64,000 nucleotides of DNA. Source: Arctic95D-9 sp035967665 (lineage in GTDB: Bacteria > Verrucomicrobiota > Verrucomicrobiia > Verrucomicrobiales > DEV007). A program made the position numbers and the translations under genes. Under the pieces are notes generated by a model. The model had not been told where the DNA came from and searched no databases. It was given only the letters and a program-made list of their open reading frames with translations. Where the stretch lies: assembly GCA_035967665.1 (NCBI GenBank), contig JAYWLB010000066.1:74351-138350 (forward strand). The letters are read 5' to 3'. This document shows positions 59,400-64,000 of this stretch, one piece after another. Each line of letters begins with the position of its first letter. The first letter of the stretch is position 1.

Positions 59400-60842
59400 A
59401 TGGCAGATACCAACACAGCAAAGACCAGCATGCACCCTACCGAAGTAGAGGGTATTGTGCGTGAGCCCCTGGTGCTTAATAACCGGTCTTTGGGATGGAT
59501 TACGGACCGCATTTGCGGCATCGTTGAAAATCGTCAGCCGTTCATCTGGTGGGTGCTTTTCGTTCCTTCAGTCGCGCTCTTCAGCTGTCTCCTTTTCACG
59601 CTCGTTTACCTCGTTTCAACGGGTGTCGGTGTGTGGGGGAATAACCAGCCGGTAGCCTGGGGTTGGGCGATTGTGAACTTCGTTTTCTGGATTGGTATCG
59701 GCCACGCAGGAACGTTGATTTCCGCGATTTTGTTCCTCACCCGTCAGAAATGGCGGACCTCGGTGAACCGGGCGTCGGAGGCGATGACGCTGATTGCGGT
59801 GATGTGCGCCGGTATTTATCCCGGTTTCCACGTCGGACGCTTCTGGATGGTCTGGTTCCTTGCCCCGATTCCCAATGCGAATGGTATCTGGCAGAACTTT
59901 AAGAGTCCGCTTCTCTGGGACGTCTTTGCTGTCTCCACCTACTTCACCGTTTCAGTGATCTTCTGGTATATCGGTCTCATTCCCGATCTCGCGACACTGA
60001 GGGATCGTGCGAAGAAGAAGGTGCCCAAGTTCCTTTATGGATTTTTCGCCCTTGGATGGCGCGGTGGTAACCGTCACTGGCGTCATTACGAGATGGCATA
60101 TTTGCTTCTCGCGGCGCTCTCGACACCGCTGGTTCTCTCGGTGCACTCCGTGGTCTCGTTTGACTTCGCAACTTCCGTGGTTCCCGGTTGGCACACCACT
60201 ATTTTCCCTCCTTACTTCGTTGCCGGTGCTGTTTTCGGCGGCTTTGCAATGGTGCTGACTCTGATGCTTCCTGTTCGTAAGCTTTACGGACTCGAGGACA
60301 TGATTACCCACAAGCACGTGGATAACATGACGAAGATCATTCTCCTCACCGGAACGATTGTCGGATACGCCTACATCATGGAGCTGTTCATCAGTTACTA
60401 CGGTGCGAATAAGTATGAGACGGATGCTTTCCACATCAGGATTCTTTCCGGTCCCTACACCTGGGCCTACTATTGCATGTTCTTCTGTAACGTGATTGCT
60501 CCGCAGATCTTCTGGATGAAGTGGGCGCGTCACAATCTCTGGGTCGTCTTCATTGTAGTGAACTTCGTGAACATCGGAATGTGGTTCGAACGATTCGTGA
60601 TTATTCCGACTTCGATTGCCCGTGACTTCCTTCCGGGGCAGTGGGGTTACTATTCTCCTTCCTGGGTTGAGAAGCTTATGTTCCTCGGAACCTTTGGAAT
60701 GTTTATGATGTTGTTCCTTCTCTTTATCCGTTTTCTTCCGGTGATTGCGGCGAGTGAGGTGAAGGGTGTTCTGCCGGAATCCGACCCCCACTATCCGGAG
60801 TGGAAAAAGTTGCGTGAGAAACGCAGACAGTCGGAGCGCTAG
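59400..60842 (+). CDS. actC: Alternative complex III ActC (NrfD/PsrC-like quinol-binding membrane subunit)
   Basis: A 480-residue NrfD-family membrane protein with about 10 helices. It contains IVNFVFWIGIGHAGTLISAI, VMCAGIYPGFHVGRFWMVWF, HYEMAYLLLAALSTPLVLSV and TTIFPPYFVAGAVFGGFAMV, all marked family positions of ActC/PsrC. The quinol oxidation site is expected at the periplasmic side. The cytoplasmic tail (EWKKLREKRRQSER) is basic. The ATG at 59400 lies 36 bases after actB. A paralogue, ActF, is encoded three genes later. Confidence 0.93.
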   Translation: MADTNTAKTSMHPTEVEGIVREPLVLNNRSLGWITDRICGIVENRQPFIWWVLFVPSVALFSCLLFTLVYLVSTGVGVWGNNQPVAWGWAIVNFVFWIGIGHAGTLISAILFLTRQKWRTSVNRASEAMTLIAVMCAGIYPGFHVGRFWMVWFLAPIPNANGIWQNFKSPLLWDVFAVSTYFTVSVIFWYIGLIPDLATLRDRAKKKVPKFLYGFFALGWRGGNRHWRHYEMAYLLLAALSTPLVLSVHSVVSFDFATSVVPGWHTTIFPPYFVAGAVFGGFAMVLTLMLPVRKLYGLEDMITHKHVDNMTKIILLTGTIVGYAYIMELFISYYGANKYETDAFHIRILSGPYTWAYYCMFFCNVIAPQIFWMKWARHNLWVVFIVVNFVNIGMWFERFVIIPTSIARDFLPGQWGYYSPSWVEKLMFLGTFGMFMMLFLLFIRFLPVIAASEVKGVLPESDPHYPEWKKLREKRRQSER

Positions 60843-60870
60843 TTTTTTAATTTAAGTAAATACGGGAACC

Positions 60871-61428
60871 GTGAGTGATTCATCAGTCAGTTCAAAAAAC
60901 CTTTTCGGGTATGTCGCAGAGTTTGCCAATGCGACGGATCTCTATCATGCCGCTGAAAAAATGCGTGATGGTGGTTTTCGCCGATGGGATGTGCATACGC
61001 CGTATCCGGTTCACGGAATGGATCATGCAATGGGCCTTGGGAAGAGTTGGTTGTCCGCTATCGTTCTCGGTGGCGGTGTGACCGGGTTCTCAATTGCACT
61101 TTTCATGCAGTTTTTCACCCAGGTGGCTCTTTATCCGACTATTGTTCAGGATAAGCCGACCAACCTCTTTACGGTGCCGGCTTTCTTCCCTGTGACCTTC
61201 GAGCTCACGATTCTGCTCTCAGGGTTCGCGACGGTATTCGGTCTTCTCGGTATCATGATGCTGCCACGATGGAATCACCCTCTTTTTAATTCAAAGCTCT
61301 TTTCAAAATTTTCAGATGATGGATTCATCATGGTGATCGAAGCGCGCGATCCGAAGTTCAAGCGGGAAAGAACCCGCGAGTTCCTCGAGGAGATCGGTGC
61401 TGAGAAAATCGAGGAGGTTGCTTACTAA
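60871..61428 (+). CDS. actD: Alternative complex III ActD (DUF3341)
   Basis: A 185-residue subunit. Landmarks are LFGYVAEFANATDLYHAAEKM, GGFRRWDVHTPYPVHGMDHAMGL and two hydrophobic segments (LSAIVLGGGVTGFSIALFMQ and FELTILLSGFATVFGLLGIM), matching DUF3341/ActD. ActD is a membrane subunit of alternative complex III without a known cofactor. It starts with GTG at 60871, chosen because the homologous protein begins there and no nearby ATG fits. The next gene begins 14 bases after the stop. Confidence 0.92.
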   Translation: MSDSSVSSKNLFGYVAEFANATDLYHAAEKMRDGGFRRWDVHTPYPVHGMDHAMGLGKSWLSAIVLGGGVTGFSIALFMQFFTQVALYPTIVQDKPTNLFTVPAFFPVTFELTILLSGFATVFGLLGIMMLPRWNHPLFNSKLFSKFSDDGFIMVIEARDPKFKRERTREFLEEIGAEKIEEVAY

Positions 61429-61441
61429 TCAGGTTCTCACA

Positions 61442-62065
61442 ATGCGTTGGTTTTTTCTAGTTTTAGCAATTGCGGTGGTCGCGACGATTTATGCGATCGG
61501 GCCGCGCGGTGAAAAGTTCTCGGACCCTCCGTTTGAGCTCTTTCCTGATATGGATCATCAATTCAAGTTCCGTCCGCAGGAGCCGAGTGAGTTCTTTGCC
61601 GATGGGCAGGCAGCTCAAAAGCCGGTCGCGGGAACGGTGCCACTCGGGTACTCGCTTCCACACGCCGGGAATGAAGACGACCTTGGTAGCGATCTGGCCT
61701 TTTCAAGTGGTGACGGATATTACAGCACAGGGCAGTTTGGCGATTTTTACGGCAAGGGTTACCCGAAAGAGGTGACTCTGGATGCGGCGCTGGTGAAGCG
61801 GGGACAGGAGCGGTTTCAGATTTTCTGCACACCGTGTCACGGTGAAACCGGCGACGGGCAGGGTGTTGTTTCCAAATACTGGGCAATTCCCCCAACGGCC
61901 AACCTCATCGACGCCCGTGTATCGGCGCTGCCCGAGGGACAGATTTTTTCCACGATTACTCATGGCAAAGGGCTCATGGGACCTTACAACGGTGTAATTC
62001 CGGTTAAGGATCGCTGGGCGATTGTTTCATACGTGAAGTCACTACAGAAGGCTTCCGGTAACTAA
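61442..62065 (+). CDS. actE: Alternative complex III ActE (monohaem cytochrome c)
   Basis: A 207-residue membrane-anchored c-type cytochrome. The N-terminal helix RWFFLVLAIAVVATIYAIG is a signal anchor. One haem site, CTPCHGETGDGQG, follows RGQERFQIF, and GKGLMGPYNG supplies the likely Met ligand. It is the mobile or exit haem subunit of alternative complex III. ATG 61442 is the likely start, since it opens directly into the anchor; an in-frame start at 61397 would overlap ActD. Confidence 0.92.
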   Translation: MRWFFLVLAIAVVATIYAIGPRGEKFSDPPFELFPDMDHQFKFRPQEPSEFFADGQAAQKPVAGTVPLGYSLPHAGNEDDLGSDLAFSSGDGYYSTGQFGDFYGKGYPKEVTLDAALVKRGQERFQIFCTPCHGETGDGQGVVSKYWAIPPTANLIDARVSALPEGQIFSTITHGKGLMGPYNGVIPVKDRWAIVSYVKSLQKASGN

Positions 62066-62094
62066 TTTGTATTTACTAATTTTTCCTAAGACTT

Positions 62095-63612
62095 ATGGCG
62101 GGATTAAAAGATGGCGATGATTTTAAGGACGGAGAATCCTTCAAAAATCCTCTTATCCTTAAAGGATTGTTCGGCCTTGTTGGTTTTGGCGGCCTGGCTT
62201 TATTTGTGGCGCTCAATTTTCTTCTCCCGGAGAAGAGAGGGGAGATGTCATACAGTTGGCTCTTTGCCCTGGTTTTCTTTCTTTCACTCGGAGTGGGAGG
62301 TGTTTTCTGGACACTTTTGCACCACGCCACCAACTCGGGTTGGGGGACAGTGATTCGCCGTTTGATGGAGAACCTCGGAAGTGTGATTCCCTTCATGCTT
62401 TTGCTGGCAGTTCCGTTCCTGATTCCGAACGGTTATCAGGATGATCTCTGGGAGTGGTTTCCGAAACGCGAAGCGGCTCTTGAGAAGGCTGAAGCGGCGG
62501 CAGAAAAGGGTGTTTCCCAATATGTGGCTGAAAAGCAGGCGGAAATCACCGCTGCGGAGGCAGCTGTGGCCGCAGCCGAGGCTGAGCTTGCCGCGATCGA
62601 ATCTCCAAGTGCCGGCCACCGTTCGCACTTCGACCGCAAGATCGAGTCGCTGAAGACAAAGCTTGCCAAGCTTCAGGAGCAGGATCTCTCCGAGGATGCA
62701 GTCCATCAGAAACTGGTCGATAAGACTTTCAAAAAGGAAGAGGCGCTTCTCCATGTGAAAAAGGGCTACCTCAACGAAGGATTCTGGTATGTGCGGTTCT
62801 TTTTCTATCTGATCGTTCTTTCCGGTATCGCCCTTGCGCTTCGCCATTGGTCTATCAAGCTCGATAAAACCGGTGATCCGGGATTATTTCTCTGGATGCG
62901 TCGTGCGAGTTGCGGATTTCTCCCTTTCTTTGCGACCGCGTGGACCTTCCTCGTTTTCGATTGGCTCATGGCTCTCGATTACACCTGGTTCTCTACAATG
63001 TGGGGTGTCTATCTTTTCGCCGGTGCCGCTCTCAACTCGATGGGACTTCTCGTCATCATCGTGACGCTCCTTCGTCACTTCGGGTATCTCAAGAATATTG
63101 TGACGCTCGAGCACTACCACCTCATGGGTAAGTTGATGCTCGCCTTCGTGATCTTCTGGGCATACATCGCTTTCTCTCAGTTCTTCCTTATCTGGTATGC
63201 GAATATTACCGAGGAAACGAAGTTCTATCTGACTCGTAACACCGAGTTCTGGAACCTCTACACGATCACACTGCTGGTTGTGGGCCACTTCTTCGTTCCC
63301 TTCGCGATTCTCCTCCTCCAGAAGGTGAAAAAGCTCCCGCTGGTTCTTTCCGGTGTGGCGGTTTGGAATCTGGTCATGCACGTCTTCGATATCTACTGGA
63401 TTATCATTCCGGAGCGCGGCCCTTCGCTGACAGCAGCCGGTCCTGCAAAGGATATGCTCATGGTGATGCCCGGTGCATGGTTGTTTGATGTTTTAGCCTT
63501 CGTTTCAGTTGCCGGGATCTTCGGCTTCTGTCTCCTCTGGCGCCTCGGATCTGCAAGTCTCTTCCCGTGTCGTGACCCTCGTCTCGATGAGTCCCTCAAC
63601 GTCGTGAACTGA
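62095..63612 (+). CDS. actF: Alternative complex III ActF (NrfD-like) with coiled-coil insert
   Basis: A 505-residue ActF, longer than the usual 400-450. Membrane helices include LKGLFGLVGFGGLALFVALN, WLFALVFFLSLGVGGVFWTL, FLPFFATAWTFLVFDWLMAL, YTWFSTMWGVYLFAGAALNS and MGKLMLAFVIFWAYIAFSQF, all fitting the second NrfD-like subunit. Between the third and fourth helices, about residues 120-225, lies an extra soluble segment (EAALEKAEAAAEKGVSQYVA, AAVAAAEAELAAIE, KIESLKTKLAKLQEQDL) with strong heptad character: a coiled coil. It might contact the next subunit or another complex. The ATG follows actE by 29 bases. Confidence 0.92.
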   Translation: MAGLKDGDDFKDGESFKNPLILKGLFGLVGFGGLALFVALNFLLPEKRGEMSYSWLFALVFFLSLGVGGVFWTLLHHATNSGWGTVIRRLMENLGSVIPFMLLLAVPFLIPNGYQDDLWEWFPKREAALEKAEAAAEKGVSQYVAEKQAEITAAEAAVAAAEAELAAIESPSAGHRSHFDRKIESLKTKLAKLQEQDLSEDAVHQKLVDKTFKKEEALLHVKKGYLNEGFWYVRFFFYLIVLSGIALALRHWSIKLDKTGDPGLFLWMRRASCGFLPFFATAWTFLVFDWLMALDYTWFSTMWGVYLFAGAALNSMGLLVIIVTLLRHFGYLKNIVTLEHYHLMGKLMLAFVIFWAYIAFSQFFLIWYANITEETKFYLTRNTEFWNLYTITLLVVGHFFVPFAILLLQKVKKLPLVLSGVAVWNLVMHVFDIYWIIIPERGPSLTAAGPAKDMLMVMPGAWLFDVLAFVSVAGIFGFCLLWRLGSASLFPCRDPRLDESLNVVN

Positions 63613-63641
63613 TAGCTTTCGAGTTTTTGAATTAAGTTTAT

Positions 63642-64000
63642 ATGAGTGGTTCAGCCCCCATTTCAGAGTCAAAAGTGAAGCGTTTTATCGGAACGCTCGG
63701 TATCTTTGTTTTCTTCGGTTTCCTCGCACTGATTCTTTTTCAGAACGCAGGGAGTGAATCTCTCGAGGATCGCGCCGCCCGTGGTGACTTTGACGAAGCA
63801 ACGACACAAGCGCGTTGGGAGAATCTGAAGACGGTGACAGAAGCGCAGAAGGTCGACGCGAAGAAGATCGAGGCGGCGATGGCTGCGGTTGCTAAAACAC
63901 CCGTTGCACCCGCGAAAACCGATCTGGTTGTTCCCGGATCACCTACCTTTTTGAAGCAAATGGAGGCGCCGGCGGCTCCCGAAGCCAAGCCTGAAGCCAA
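63642..64000 (+). CDS. Small membrane-anchored protein after ActF (3' end missing)
   Basis: At least 119 residues are present and the frame runs off the window. It opens SGSAPISESKVKRFIGTLGI, has one membrane helix (IGTLGIFVFFGFLALILF), then an Ala/Lys-rich, likely helical stretch (RAARGDFDEATTQARWENLK, TVTEAQKVDAKKIEAAMAAV) and an Ala/Pro/Lys-rich linker. It follows the Act genes by 29 bases, so it belongs to the operon. A small subunit of the Act complex or of a following cytochrome oxidase is possible, but the family cannot be confirmed from this part. Confidence 0.7.
   Translation, partial: MSGSAPISESKVKRFIGTLGIFVFFGFLALILFQNAGSESLEDRAARGDFDEATTQARWENLKTVTEAQKVDAKKIEAAMAAVAKTPVAPAKTDLVVPGSPTFLKQMEAPAAPEAKPEA

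Overview
The window looks like a stretch of chromosome from a member of the Verrucomicrobiota, probably near the Verrucomicrobiales. This is inferred from three things. There is a complete four-gene Verru_Chthon cassette (A-B-C-D prepilin-like proteins). There is a PSD1-type cytochrome c (DUF1549/DUF1553) plus DUF1501 pair, typical of Planctomycetes and Verrucomicrobia. There is also an alternative complex III operon (ActABCDEF) of the kind common in this superphylum. Moderately high GC, frequent 4-base ATGA start/stop overlaps and few strong Shine-Dalgarno sites are seen throughout. No transposase, prophage or CRISPR array was found.

Layout. 1-3566: end of tsaB, then an MBOAT acyltransferase and an AlgX/AlgJ-like SGNH protein (polysaccharide O-acetylation pair). 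3860-6796: an RhlE-type DEAD-box helicase, then a hairpin-rich non-coding stretch and a retron-like reverse transcriptase. 6820-10201 (minus): an operon of SRPBCC protein, RND/MMPL exporter and DUF1579-like protein. 10407-14618: tRNA-Pro(TGG), thrS without a TGS domain, infC with an AUC start codon, a HAD phosphatase and a small anchored protein closed by a strong terminator. 14860-18874: two secreted paralogues resembling the end of secretins, followed by a histidine kinase and response regulator. 18879-27424: a divergent exopolysaccharide cluster (GT32, flippase, ATP-grasp, GT2 and a small membrane protein on minus; Wzz with a degenerate kinase domain, Wzy-like polymerase and WecG/TagA transferase on plus).

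27529-36430: envelope and hypothetical proteins, the PSD1/DUF1501 pair, a galE-like epimerase and a secreted xylose-isomerase-fold protein. 36496-43389: a long operon of two TPR-type proteins, ExbB, two ExbDs and a protein joining a TonB-like anchor to a von Willebrand A-like domain; a 279-base structured non-coding block interrupts it between the exbD genes. 43523-47631: a channel-like membrane protein, a proline-rich lipoprotein, tyrA and aroA. 47920-55087: the Verru_Chthon cassette behind a promoter region rich in helically phased repeats. 55302-64000: the Act operon, running off the edge in a small anchored protein.

The most promising unusual system is the candidate retron at about 5286-6796. 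Next are the ExbBD/TonB-VWA operon with its structured insert, and the Verru_Chthon cassette with its putative operators. All functional calls are from reading motifs by eye; no database search was run.
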